DNA from: Schistocerca nitens
Lineage: Eukaryota; Arthropoda; Insecta; Orthoptera; Acrididae
Direction of reading: 5' to 3'
Assembly (NCBI RefSeq): GCF_023898315.1
Contig: NC_064614.1
Location: 380,369,348 to 380,433,347, forward strand
DNA length: 64,000 bases
In this document: one piece after another, positions 22,623 to 32,842 of the stretch
Numbering within the stretch: the stretch's first letter is position 1
How the letters are laid out: every line of letters begins with the position of its first letter
Notes under the pieces: generated by a model
What the model saw: the letters and a program-made list of their open reading frames with translations, nothing else
The model's database searches: none
Told to the model about the DNA's origin: nothing
Translations under genes and position numbers: made by a program

Positions 22623-23000
22623 TCCAGAGCTCACATTATCCTTGATGTTGCCTATCTTGCACTTCGACTATTCAGTTCGTATATTTTGCTTATTTTTTTC
22701 ATAGTTCCACACAACTTCTTCCTGTTTTCTCGATTGATCGGTGTTCAGTTTTTCAAAGCCTGTCCACTGTGCCAACTTATAACTAAATCTGAGGGGGGTG
22801 CGATGGGGAGGTTCCCTTGTGAGCACTATGGGACTTAAATGCTGAGGTCATCAGTCCCCTAGAACTTAGAACTACTTAAACCTAACTAACCTAACGACAT
22901 CACACACATCCATGCCCGAGGCAGGATTCGAACCTGCGACCGTAGCGGTCGCGCTGTTCCAGACTGTAGCGCCGAGAACCGCTCGGCCACTCTGGCCGGC

Positions 23001-23709
23001 ACTGAAAACACAAACGTCCGGAAATCACTGCGTTTGCGAGGCAAGAGCTGTGTTGGTACAGTGAGGAACAACAAACACTTCTAAGGGAGAGTGAAAAGTT
23101 GCGTTACTGTTCAGAGAACTGGTTTAACTTTAAGAGCATTTATACACCTATTATTGTCGCGCTGGACTACTCGACAACGTGAAACCATTGCGCCAGATGT
23201 GTTTGCTAGAAGTTATTAGGAATTTATGGGAATCTGAACAGCACCGACCGAAGCAGCTGATGAGTCGAAATGCGATGTACACTTGTATGTCATCTGACGA
23301 GACGATCAGAGAGGCCGTGGTGATCCGCCGGTCCTGCTCTGCGAATCGACTTCTCACCACTCGAGATTATTCTTTTCTTTATTTGTTAACGGTATGACAT
23401 CGTATTTAAAGGCGTATAGCGCAATACAATGTAATTAATTTTCTTATTTATATCATAGTTCCCGGAATATTTTTTGATTAAGGTATATTGCGACATACAT
23501 ATAAACAACCTTCTCCTTTCTTTGTATTACTTGTGAATTGTGTACTTACAGAAAATTTTCTGCAATACAGGGTCGAATAAGGTATTTCGCATCCCGAGAT
23601 ATAACAAGCTTTACTACTTGCCGATGAGAAGCATCGGGTTAAGTACAGACATAGATGGAGTAATAAACAATATCTATGCAAAGTAAGCGGGAGCAATAGA
23701 AATATAATA
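23001..23709. other. Unassigned stretch
   Basis: No supported feature. Confidence 0.35.
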
Positions 23710-24985
23710 CAGAGGGGTCCAAAAAATATATCCACTGTTTAAAAGTTCATAACTTGCAAACTAGTTGACGGAGCTGTCTCATTTTTCGCGAAAGTATAGC
23801 TTAAAGTCCAACTTAAAGATATCACTATAGGTGTTCGAAATGGTCACCATTAACTGCAGCACGAACTACTGATTGCAACGTGTTCAGTTGGATATTTGCA
23901 CATGAATGTACGATGGATTCTCGAAGTTCATCCAATGTGCGTGGCCTTTGTCGATAAACGACGTCCTTTAGTGTTCCCCACAGGTAAAAGTCCAGAGGAG
24001 TTAGGTCTGGGGAACGTGGTGGATACTCCACAGCACCTCTACGGCGTATCCATCTTCCTGGTAGATTTTCGTCGAGATACGCCCTAACACGATTTTGGTA
24101 GTGGGCTGGGCTACCATCTTGTTGAAAGTAAACTTTTCCGTCTCCATACAAGTCTCGGATGGCAGGTAAAATAGATGTCTGAAGCTTTTGAAGGTACACC
24201 TCACCGGTAACTGTGCCGTCAAAGAAGAATGGCCCAATCAAGCCCCGGTAAGACAACTCATACCACACATTTACTCCTGGAAAATTCACGGCTTTGTCTA
24301 CATGGACTTTCGGATTTTCGCCGTTCCAGTAGATGAAATTGTGGCGATTTACTGTACCATTGAGTTTGAACTGTGCCTCATCACACCACACAATCATCTC
24401 TGCAATCTCTTCATTGTTGCGCACCATGTTAGTAAACCACTCGCAGTACTCCATTCTACGGTCTGGGTCGTCCTCGTTCATTGCGTGTAGCAATCGTGGG
24501 ATGTAGCACTTCCACTTTGCTGTCTTCAAAATTCGCCGAACACTTGAGCAACTCATTCCAGTTTCACGGGCACACTGTCTCACAGACTTCTGTGGTGAGC
24601 GAGTGAAGTGTTCTAATACACGACGGGAGTTAGCTGGACTTGGTACTGTTACAGGTCGTCCAGATCGTTGTTTGTGTACATCTTTAAGACAGCCTTCGCT
24701 TCAAATTTGTCTCGAATGCGACGAATCGTTAAACGTGTCGGTGGCTCTGTTTCGAATATAAGCCTTGAGCCAGCCATGTTTACTCGAGTAACGAGGTACA
24801 ACTAAGAACAAGACACTGACTATCTGGCGACTGTCATCTGACAAAACAAAACAACGCAAAACAACGCTTGTGTGGTGACTGCCGGAACTATAAACTATTA
24901 CACTACCAAAGATGAGACAACTCTGTCAATTAGTTTGCCAGTTATGGACTTTTAAGCAGTGGATACATTTTTTTGGACCCCTCTG
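23710..24985 (-). mobile_element. rosa-type (DD41D) mariner transposon, full length
   Basis: The terminal inverted repeats start cagaggggtccaaaaaatat and match the other end almost perfectly over at least 70 bases. TA flanks both ends (23708-23709 and 24986-24987). The length, 1276 bp, is normal for the superfamily. The single gene is on the minus strand. Little decay is seen apart from one frameshift in the gene, so the insertion is likely young. Confidence 0.92.
23825..24777 (-). pseudogene. mariner/rosa transposase, one frameshift
   Basis: The start is ATG at 24777-24775, opening MAGSRLIFETEPPTRLTIRR, a helix-turn-helix-like N-terminus. The frame must shift by one base near 24690-24697 (a base is missing after an FEAK block). 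It then reads CLKDVHKQRSGRPVTV and on to the end at 23825. Catalytic residues are present: IVWCDEAQF, YFQQDGSPAH and SPDLTPLDFYLW, with 41 residues between the second and third D. That spacing defines the rosa group. The transposase would bind the element's inverted repeats and cut and rejoin DNA at TA. Repairing one base would restore the frame, so it is a recent pseudogene or an assembly error. Confidence 0.88.
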
Positions 24986-26667
24986 TATTATCCCAAAAAT
25001 ATTCCTGTTAAGAAGAGTGTAAAGCATTCATGCAACGTTGTATTGTTTCTTAATTTAGATGCCGAAAAATTTGTGAAAGTAAGAGGAAAAAAGGAACACA
25101 AGCGGAAGGAAAACACCAATTTCAAGTTACAGAGGACAAAGGTTTTCTCAAGAAAAGAAAGGAACACTTAGAATTGTAAGCCACAGCTGACAGCCTACCT
25201 AACGAAGAATTTACACTGCAGATAAACGATATGTATATAAAGGAGACGACGTGTGTAAAGCGGAAAAGCGACTTGCTAAATGTCCAAACTGTATAATGAG
25301 AAGAAGTGAAAGAAGTGTTTTGCCGAAGGAACAAGATTACACAACATGTCTGGGGCAACGAAGAATCAGATTATTGCAGGGAATGAAAGTTTCCTTCAAC
25401 AAATGAGGCCTATCAATGTTAGATATTAACATGAAATTAAAATATTTCTAACAAACCATCTATTCGAGATGAGGTGCTGTAGAAAGATGTTAAATATTAA
25501 ATACATTGAAAAAGTTTGTGCGACGAGTGGACGAGGATATATGATGGGAAATCCGCTAAGTTATTCACAAGTTGTTATTGTGCAAATGGAAGACGCTGCG
25601 GATAATCTATGGGTAACGAAGGATTAGGATACACAAAATAAATTATGAAGAATGTTCAGTGTAGTAGATACGTTTACAGGAACTGATTAGCGGAGTACAG
25701 GAGGTAGTGAACAGTGACACCAAACAAGTCTAATTACTCACAAAAAAGTAAACAAACGAAAAAAGCATAATGACTTGTGTGTTGTAGTTTATTTGTGCAA
25801 TTCAGCTATTAGTGCACATCGTGAAAATGTAGAGAAAAAATATAGCGTTTTATTAATACTCCGCCCTCAACAACGAATGCAATTGAGAAATAAGTCTGCC
25901 GTTCTGAGATTCGACGATATCTGTGACGGAAGGCAAGAGAACAGAGAGAAATGATTTGCACATTCCGCTCTGCAGTAATAGCCAGACAGGAAAAATAGGA
26001 AGCTGGTGTGCGCAGGCGCTGGAATGCAGCCAGAGTCCTGCGGGAATTCCCCGACGGCGGCAGCGACAGATGCAAGGCGGTAGCGCTGGTTGATCGACTC
26101 TCGCTGATCGACTCTTACCTAAAAACCCGGCCAGACACTGGCAGATCTGTTCCTAGCAATACGTCTAAAGCTGGAGTTTACTAAAGACATGAGTATCAGA
26201 CATCCGCGCGGAAATGAACAAATTTAGAACTGTTTCTAGCGCAGTGTTTTTTTTTTTTGCGAAGTCATGCACTTAGTATCCATCCCTCTACTTAAACTAT
26301 TGTGTCCAATAGTTGCAAGTGCTTTGCAAGGAACGGAATAACTTTGGTATCTTATGGTGTAATAGAGGCAACATAAACGTTAGTATAGAAATTTCTGTTG
26401 TGGTTATATACAACGATCTTCCTCTTCCTCCTTTTCACGCGTCCCATAATAATTCTACATGTTTCATTTCTTTAAATTTTTCCGTCAGTTTAGGTGTTTC
26501 TCATAGAGTGAAATATATGCACCACGCATGCCATCTGCAACAATTTATGAATGATTCCTTCTCTTATTCAGTTTTTTTTCTGATGTGCAAATTCGCACTG
26601 ATAAAATGGAAAAGCCCTTCATATTCGTGCAGGGATTTCTAAAAGAAAATTTGACTAACGTGATATA
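24986..26667. other. Unassigned stretch
   Basis: About 1.7 kb. 25980-26150 is GC-richer (ccgacggcggcagcgacag) but unassigned. No gene or known repeat was seen. Confidence 0.35.
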
Positions 26668-27180
26668 CACTGCCAGTATTATCGCTTACACTAGGTCTAA
26701 AAGGGCAGCGCATTGGGGGAGTTGTCGTTTGTACTCGGTTGATTCATGTGAAAATGTTTTCGGAAATCATTACGGAATTCAATATTCCCAGATCCACAAT
26801 ATCAGTAGTGTGCCGAACAATTCAAATTTCAGGCATTATCTCTCAGCAAGGACAACGCAGCGGTGGGCGGCCTTCACATAAAGACCGACAACAGCGGCGT
26901 TTACGCAGAGTTGTCAGTGCTAACAGACAAGCAACACTGCATGAAATAACCGAAGAAATCAGAGTGGAACATACGACGAACGTATCCTTTAGGACACTGC
27001 GGTGAAATTTGACATTAGTAGGCTAAGGCAGCAGACGACCGACGCGAGTGCCTTTGCTAACAGCGTGACTTCGCCTGCAGCGCGTTCCCTGGGCTCGTGA
27101 CCGTATCTGTTGGATGCTAGACGACTGGAAAACCGTGGCCTGGTCAGATGAACTCCTGTTTCAGTAGACAAGAGCTAATG

Positions 27181-27620
27181 TAGATGTAAATGTCGTGTGA
27201 CTAGGACCTCCCGTCGGGTAGACCGTTCGCCAGGTGCAAGGCTTTCGATTTGACGCCACTTCAGCGACTTACGCGTCGATGAGGATGAAATAATGATGAT
27301 TAGGACAACACAACACACAGTCCCTGAGCGGAGAAAATCTCCGACCCAGCCGGGAATCGAAACCGGGCCCTGAGGATTGGCATTCTGACCAATCGCCGGC
27401 CGAAGTGGCCGTGCGGTTAAAGGCGCTGCAGTCTGGAACCGCAAGACCGCTACGGTCGCAGGTTCGAATCCTGCCTCGGGCATGGATGTTTGTGATGTCC
27501 TTAGGTTAGTTAGGTTTAACTAGTTCTAAGTTCTAGGGGACTAATGACCTCAGCAGTTGAGTCCCATAGTGCTCAGAGCCATTTGAACCATTTTGAACCA
27601 ATCAGCTACCGGGGGAGGGC
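27181..27620 (-). mobile_element. SINE family C (tRNA-derived), holding a family A SINE
   Basis: On the minus strand the head has box B ggtttcgattcccggc, then gagattttctccgctcaggg, and a body ending in gacgggaggtcctagtcaca. A perfect 13-bp target duplication, acaagagctaatg, lies at 27168-27180 and 27621-27633 within the Tc1 transposase. A family A SINE interrupts the head at 27395-27593. Confidence 0.9.
27395..27593 (+). mobile_element. SINE family A, innermost layer
   Basis: The head variant gtggccgtgcggttaaaggc is shared with 43647-43852. The target duplication is tgaccaatc (27386-27394) and tgaaccaatc (27594-27603), one base different, in the head of the family C SINE. Confidence 0.9.
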
Positions 27621-28246
27621 ACAAGAGCTAATGGTAGGGTTCAAGTGTGGCGCAGGCGCCTAAGAAGCCATGGACTCAAGTTGGTAACGAGGCACTTGTT
27701 TAAGCTGACGGTGGCTCCATAATGGTGTGGGCTGTGTTTACATGGACTGGACTAGGTACTCTGGTCCAGATGAACCTGTCATTGATTGGGTATGGTTATG
27801 TTCGGCTATTTGGAGACCATCTGCAGCCATTCATGCACTTCATGTCCCCGAACAACGATGGAATTTTTATGGACGATAATGCTTCATGTCACCTGGCCAC
27901 AGTTGTTCGCGATTCGTTTGAAGAACACTGTGGATAATTCGAGCGAATGATTTCGCCACCCAGATCGCCAGACATGAATCCCGTCGAACATTTATGGGAC
28001 ATAAGCGAGAGGTCAGTTCGTGCAGGAAATCCTGTACCGGTAACACTTTCGCAATTATGGACGGCTATAGAGGGGCAACACCTTCCCAGTTACGGGCGGC
28101 TGTAGAGAAAGCATAACGCAGTATTTCCGCAGACGACTTACAACGAACTGTGGAGTCCATGCTACGTCGAGATGCTGCACTGCACCGGGAAAAAGGACCC
28201 CCGAGATGATGTTAGGAGGTATCTCATGACTTGTCTCTTCAGTGTA

Positions 28247-28737
28247 TAGTGAAAGTGTAGAAGAGACTTTCATAACTCTCTTCATCACAATCTCGGTGCA
28301 ATTTCGACGTATTCTACACGCCCGAGGAGGTTATATAAGCGTTGATTAGCTTCGCGTAATCATAATATCTGATTTTGCTTTATTTTTAATTTTTTTTTTA
28401 TTGCGTTCAGCGTTCTGACAAAGAAGATATGACCAGGAACAAGGAAGCATCTGTTCCACGAGGAATGAATTTTTCTTGCCATCTCTGAAGTATCTAACCA
28501 CACCATTTTAGCTATACGACTGAGACCGTCGCTGTACTGAGATTGGTTTCCAATTCGCCTATGATTTAAATCTGTATCAGGACATTCGGTTCCTCCTGTA
28601 TTGTCGTTGTCAGCTCTCAAAATAACTTTTTACCACTGGAACGTCATTGCCACCGCTTTGAGGGCGCCCTTTCTCTGTTAAAGTGAGCTGACGATAGTAA
28701 TGCGTAAGCTTCTGAAAGCAAAGAATGAAGGTTAGCG
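28247..28737. other. Unassigned stretch
   Basis: No supported feature. Confidence 0.35.
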
Positions 28738-28895
28738 TTTGGCGTCCCATCAACGGCGAGGTCATTAGAGATGGAACACAACCACTAACTGGAGAAGAGA
28801 GTCAACCGTGCCCTTAAAGAGGAACCATTTCAGCATTCACCTAGAGCCGTACGAGTCCACGTTCTTACCATTGCGCCATTTCGCTCGGTGCTTTT
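28738..28895 (-). mobile_element. SINE family F, internally deleted copy
   Basis: It shares cggcgaggtcattagagatg and caaccgtgccctt with the copy at 1285-1680 and ends in a degenerate tRNA-like head on the minus strand (gcgaaatggcgcaatggtaa). The middle is shorter than in the other copies. Confidence 0.6.
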
Positions 28896-29584
28896 AATGG
28901 CTCACTTAGTCTGTAGGTTCTTAATGCTGTGTGGCGCACTGCAAACACACAAGGCAGTAAAAGTTTTCGCACTTTGTCTGCATTGGTTAGAATGTCACCA
29001 CGAGCAGACTTAACGACTTCCAGTGGGGAATGCGTCGACAAGATCGCGTCCAGAGGTGACACGTAACCTTGCTCCCTATAAGGACTTTCCCGGCTGTTCC
29101 TCTCACCTGTGTGCTGTGCGGAGTAGTGAACTGGTACCTTGAGGCCGCCTCCATAGTCGCATACAAATTTATGAAAGCTGGTGGTTTCCGTCTGAAATAT
29201 TGCACTGACTCAGTGAGTTATTATAACGAACTCCCTGACGAAATGTCTAACGAAGGCTGCGATACAGAGTTACCCCGTACTTAATTCTAAAGGTTGCTTG
29301 AGACAGGACGAAATTCGCTTTATTTTTTAAATTTAGTCTTCACTGGAATTTTCAGCAAAGAGGACAGCATAGGTAAGAAACAGTGAAATTCTGCAGGAAT
29401 GCTACGTGTGTGTAGCTTTTTTTTTCGTTTAAACTGTGGAAGTTAGAAATATTGTTTGAGTTTTAGCTTCTTCTTACAGTATTTAGAAACTCCTGTATCT
29501 CAGCTTGTCACCCTTTTGCGTTTCGGGTATATCGTTGAAGATCCACATTGTTCTAGATAAGATCTCTGATAAATAATTTTTTTT
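28896..29584. other. Unassigned stretch
   Basis: No supported feature. Confidence 0.35.
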
Positions 29585-29910
29585 ATAGTTCCGTACCTAA
29601 ATCGGTAAGAACGAAACCCTTATAGAATTGGTTCGATGTCCGTCAGTCTGTCTGTCCGACTCTTAAGAACTCTTTTTCTCAGGAAAGGGTAGTCTTACCC
29701 AGTTCAAATTTGTCTCTCATACTAAGATCTCCAGTTTCTTGGTGATGTAAAAAACGTAAACTTCTAAATTACTACAATGAAAAAATGCTGTTATTTACCT
29801 CACACATTTTGGTACGCGCAAACTCACTCATAAAAATCAATAGGGTAGTTTCCTTTAAGCTAGAATCATGAAATTTGGCGAGAAACAAGGTTTCACAGCG
29901 CATGCAAAGG
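29585..29910 (-). repeat. Second copy of the 'ggttcc...ggaacc' dispersed repeat
   Basis: This is the reverse orientation of the element at 8700-9340. The end gttccgtacctaaatcggta...gaaaccctta is followed by a tctgtctgtcc tract and gtttcttggtgatgta words. It is shorter and has no internal duplication that I can see. Confidence 0.5.
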
Positions 29911-30480
29911 AAAAAAAACTAATTGTATTACATAAAAATATCTTTCTGCAATTAGAGCTTACATTGTATTCAGCATCCGTCAAAAGCATGATAGAAAATT
30001 ATTACTGGTTGGAAACGTAAAATGCAACTTCAAGTCATGTCTTTAGTAAGTAAATAAAAATATTTCATTAAAACTCCTGTCCCTACATGTATAAACTGAA
30101 ATCCCCTGCTCGCTAATTTCTAAATGTGCGTACTGATCTCAGGAACTACTGTAGAGATTTTGATATGGTCTTTGAACGCCAGGGACCGATATCTTGCCAA
30201 TATCGATATCGGTAACAGGCGAACATCGTCGAGATCCTCGATCCTCGGGATGGATGAATAATTGGGTTTTCATGGAACCCTCAATGCGTGAGTTCTACTC
30301 ACACTTCGTCAATTTTTTGTAATGTACGTGCTTTCCAATTAAGTCTGATATTAATTTGCATCGTCTAGATTGTTATTGAGGAATCTCAGCCGCAGAAAGA
30401 AAAACGCGCTGAAGCCTGACTCCACGACAACCATCGACCGATAATGTAAGGCAGCTCCCTGTCTGCAGTGTAGTACTCCT
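29911..30480. other. Unassigned stretch
   Basis: No gene. A small hairpin, accgatatc ... gatatcggt, lies at about 30187-30214. Confidence 0.35.
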
Positions 30481-30536
30481 CTTTTTTCTTTTTGTACGAG
30501 TTCAGTACGACCTTTCTTGAAGCTACTGAAGTGAGG

Positions 30537-30575
<39 letters not shown>

Positions 30576-30735
30576 TGTGTGTGTGTATGTGTGTGTGTGT
30601 GTGTAGCGTCTCTTTTTTTCTTTTTGTACGAGTTCAGTACCACCTTTATTGAAACTACTGAAGTGAGGAGGTGTGTGTGTGTGTGTGCGTGTGTGTGTGT
30701 GAGTGAGAGAGAGAGCGTGTGTGTAAATGAATTCA
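30481..30735 (+). repeat. Tandem duplication containing two (GT)n microsatellites
   Basis: Two units (about 30481-30610 and 30611-30735) share tttttgtacgagttcagtac, then gaaactactgaagtgaggag (in unit 1 gaagctactgaagtgaggag). Each ends in a GT run (30540-30604 and 30671-30724). The open frames across it are poly-Val/Cys or His/Thr artefacts of the GT repeat. Confidence 0.9.
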
Positions 30736-31881
30736 CTGATTTGGCGTGTAGGAGGCTTATATGAATAGCAACTACCATTCAGGTAAGTTATCTACGAAGG
30801 CCTAGAATTTAAAATGAGGTAAGAAACATCTTGAGTTATCGCATTAGAATTATATAAGGCGGCATTTTCACTTAATAGTTGCGAATTTGCAGTAGGTAGG
30901 AAGACCACAGTTGGGGAAGCGTCGAGCCTAAGTGTTTCCTAATCCGTATTCATTCGTCAGCTTGCATTGTTAAGAGTTACAACACATTCTTGACGTCAGA
31001 TATTCAGTGGTTCGGCTCACATTTCAGATGGAAGTATTTCCTCATCGAACTACGTGGAACAGAAAAGCAACCTCTGCACGCAAGAAACGTTCCAAGAAAT
31101 GCTTAAGTAGATTAAAAAGAAGAAGTGTAACTCTTTTATTGTCAAGGCGCTTGCGTGAAGTGAGAGGTGGTAATGACCTTCGTAGGAACGGTGAGGAAGG
31201 AGGTGAATTTATGTTGATCTCTTGAAACAGAGTCGTCCTGAATCAAAGGAAGAATGAGAGAAAGGTTGGAAGCTGACGTCGCACGACGATGAGGCCAATG
31301 AAGAGGTGACCCCGTGTTATTCAAAACGTGTGGGTTGTGTACCGACACAAGGTCACCCTTTCTTCCGTCCTTCCAAGGCAATTATTTACAATGCAGTCGT
31401 AACAGTGGACGGCAAGGTCGGTCACAGTAATCAGAGCTAGACAGATAGACGCTTTAATAAACGCAATAGGAAAAGGAAACGAGTATACCTTGTTTAGTAT
31501 ACCCCACAGGGTTACAGCGCCCATATTCGAACAAACGAGCGACAGGCAATTGACTTGCACAGTACACGGTTTATGCGCAGGTACCGAAGAATTGCGTGCT
31601 GCCACTGTGCTCCGAGTTACGGCGAGAGCGTCGAGTAGGCTGGGGATTTGTGAGCGCGGTGCCGTCACGCGTTCGATGCCCGTGACGGCGTCCGTCCATG
31701 CCGGCGTATCACGTGGGAACGCGCCGCCGCAGGAAGACCCACATCCAGGATGATTCACCGAGCCTCGTTCCGAAGGCCGTCTCCCTCGCTGACAGCTGGA
31801 GGCCTCTGCCATCAACACGTTTGTTTCCTACTCTCTAATAACAGTGCAGCTCCTGCCATTACGGACATGTGCTCGGTTACT
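30736..31881. other. Unassigned stretch with CpG-rich segment 31590-31830
   Basis: 31590-31830 is rich in CpG (gtgagcgcggtgccgtcacg, gcgccgccgcagg) against an AT-rich background and is not explained by any repeat found here. The minus-strand frame 31321-31818 (165 codons) crosses it but has no recognised domain. The segment could be a host promoter or exon. Confidence 0.3.
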
Positions 31882-32840
31882 ACGAGGGCTGCTGAAAAGT
31901 GATGCCTCAGAATTTTTTTGTACGAAAACTTTTAGAACAAACTTTATTAACATTCTACACCTTCATCCTTCATGTCTGCATATGTTTTTTATAACACTGT
32001 CACTCTGGCGACGAACACTTTTCTCCAAACGAGAGATCAGTTTGTTGATACCGTCACTGCAGAACGATCGACTTTGTTGAGCCACAACCTCGCCCCTCCT
32101 TGCACCGTTTCATCGCTAACAAAAGTGAAATTGCCGAAGATGTTATTTAAGTTTTGGAAACAAATGAAAATAAAACGGTCCTTGTATGTATTTATGTTAA
32201 TCGGGGACCTAGAAACGACGGAGAGGCTCCGTCCCCGCCGCAGCCGCAGTGGTCCACAACCCCACGCCGACTACCGCAGTCCACTTCACCCCTCCGCCGC
32301 CCCACACCGAACGAAGGGTTATTGTGCGGTTCGGCCCCCGGTGGATCCCCCAGGGAACGTCTCACACCAGACGAGTGTAACCCCTATGTTTGTGTGGTAG
32401 AGTAATGGTGGTGCACGCGTACGCGTAGAACTTGTTTGCGCAGCAATCGCCGACATAGTGTAACTAAGGCGGAATAAGGGGAACCAGCCCGCATTCGCCG
32501 AGGCAGATGGAAAACCGCCTAAAAACCATCCACAGACTTGCCGGTCCACCGGACCTCGACACAAATCCGCCGGGCGGATTTGTGCCGGAGACCGGCGCTC
32601 CTCCCCGCCCGGAAAGCCGTGCGTTAGACCGCACGGCCAACCGCGCGGGCTAAACGGCCCTTAGTCTGAACTGTGTGGAGGATGATCGGTGACAGTGAAA
32701 CTAAGGCGTCGGATGCTTGCAGATGTGACACGTGTGCAGTCTGGCATTTGTCATGCTGAAGGAGAGAATGCTCCACGTGTGGACGAACTCCTCTGCGATT
32801 ATAAAATCTAAATGAGCGGGCTGTTGCTCACGCGCCGACA
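31882..32840 (-). pseudogene. mariner transposase remnant, split by a SINE
   Basis: The terminal repeat cgagggctgctgaaaagtga starts the right end (minus-strand 3' side) at 31882. The minus strand then encodes, with frameshifts, CSDGINKLISRLEKSVRRQ (C-terminus). After the SINE it continues (on the minus strand upstream) with IRRLSFTVTDHPP and a HDN-type second catalytic block near 32745. The 5' half of the gene is missing. A SINE occupies 32184-32651, and the Tc1-like element begins 2 bp after the last recognised mariner sequence. Confidence 0.78.
32184..32651 (-). mobile_element. Long GC-rich SINE (tRNA-derived), family G
   Basis: On the minus strand the head gcccgcgcggttggccgtgc is tRNA-like (box A ggccgtgcggtctaacgc). 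A GC-rich body of about 450 bases follows. An 11-bp target duplication with one mismatch, aaacggtcctt and aaacggccctt, lies at 32173-32183 and 32652-32662, inside the mariner. The T-rich tail tgtatttatgtt is at the left end. It is the only copy in this window, so the family is inferred from structure and recollection. Confidence 0.75.
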
Positions 32841-32842
32841 TA

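Larger units (their letters stand above)
21861..22819. mobile_element. 959-bp inverted-repeat element with tRNA-like arms, 3-bp target duplication
   Basis: It begins caagggaacc and ends ggttcccttg. The arms (about 310 bp each, 21861-22170 and 22500-22819) are reverse complements at roughly 90% identity. The target duplication is TGA at 21858-21860 and 22820-22822, proven because the host SINE is otherwise continuous. Each arm contains a tRNA-like module with box-B-like ggttcaagtc. The ~330-bp centre has no significant frame. It encodes no transposase, so movement must rely on a partner. PIF/Harbinger-type elements also make 3-bp duplications of the TNA kind; assignment to them is only inference. 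Confidence 0.85.
21842..23000 (-). mobile_element. SINE family A, split by an inverted-repeat element
   Basis: The 3' end of the SINE (aatggctctga after an A-rich run, minus-strand orientation) is at 21842-21860. It resumes at 22820 with tgagcactatgggactt and runs to the tRNA-like head ending near 23000 (ggccactctggccgg). The two halves rejoin without loss at the trinucleotide TGA. A loose duplication, cactgcaaaa and cactgaaaac, may be the SINE's own target site. Confidence 0.9.
26668..28244 (+). pseudogene. Tc1-like transposon, split by nested SINEs
   Basis: Short matching ends (cactg ... cagtg) with TA on both sides (26666-26667 and 28245-28246) mark the likely limits. The plus strand encodes ITEFNIPRSTISVVCRTIQI (helix-turn-helix) and GGRPSHKDRQQRRLRRVV. 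A VAWSDE motif with the first catalytic D is at about 27139. After the SINE nest it continues with ANGRVQVWRRRL, MVWAVFTWTGLGTLV, FMDDNASCH (second D) and PPRSPDMNPVEHLWD (third, E). Several stops occur. Counting across one stop, 36 residues lie between the second D and the E. Without the 440-bp SINE nest the element is about 1.14 kb. Confidence 0.83.

Noticed and set aside
30187..30214. accgatatc...gatatcggt hairpin as a regulatory site
   Set aside because: A short palindrome of this size is expected by chance in 64 kb, and nothing around it suggests a function.
30386..30778. 130-codon minus-strand frame rich in His and Thr
   Set aside because: It is a translation of the CA/GT microsatellite and has no protein character.
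31321..31818. 165-codon minus-strand frame
   Set aside because: No known domain; CpG-rich composition alone explains the lack of stops.
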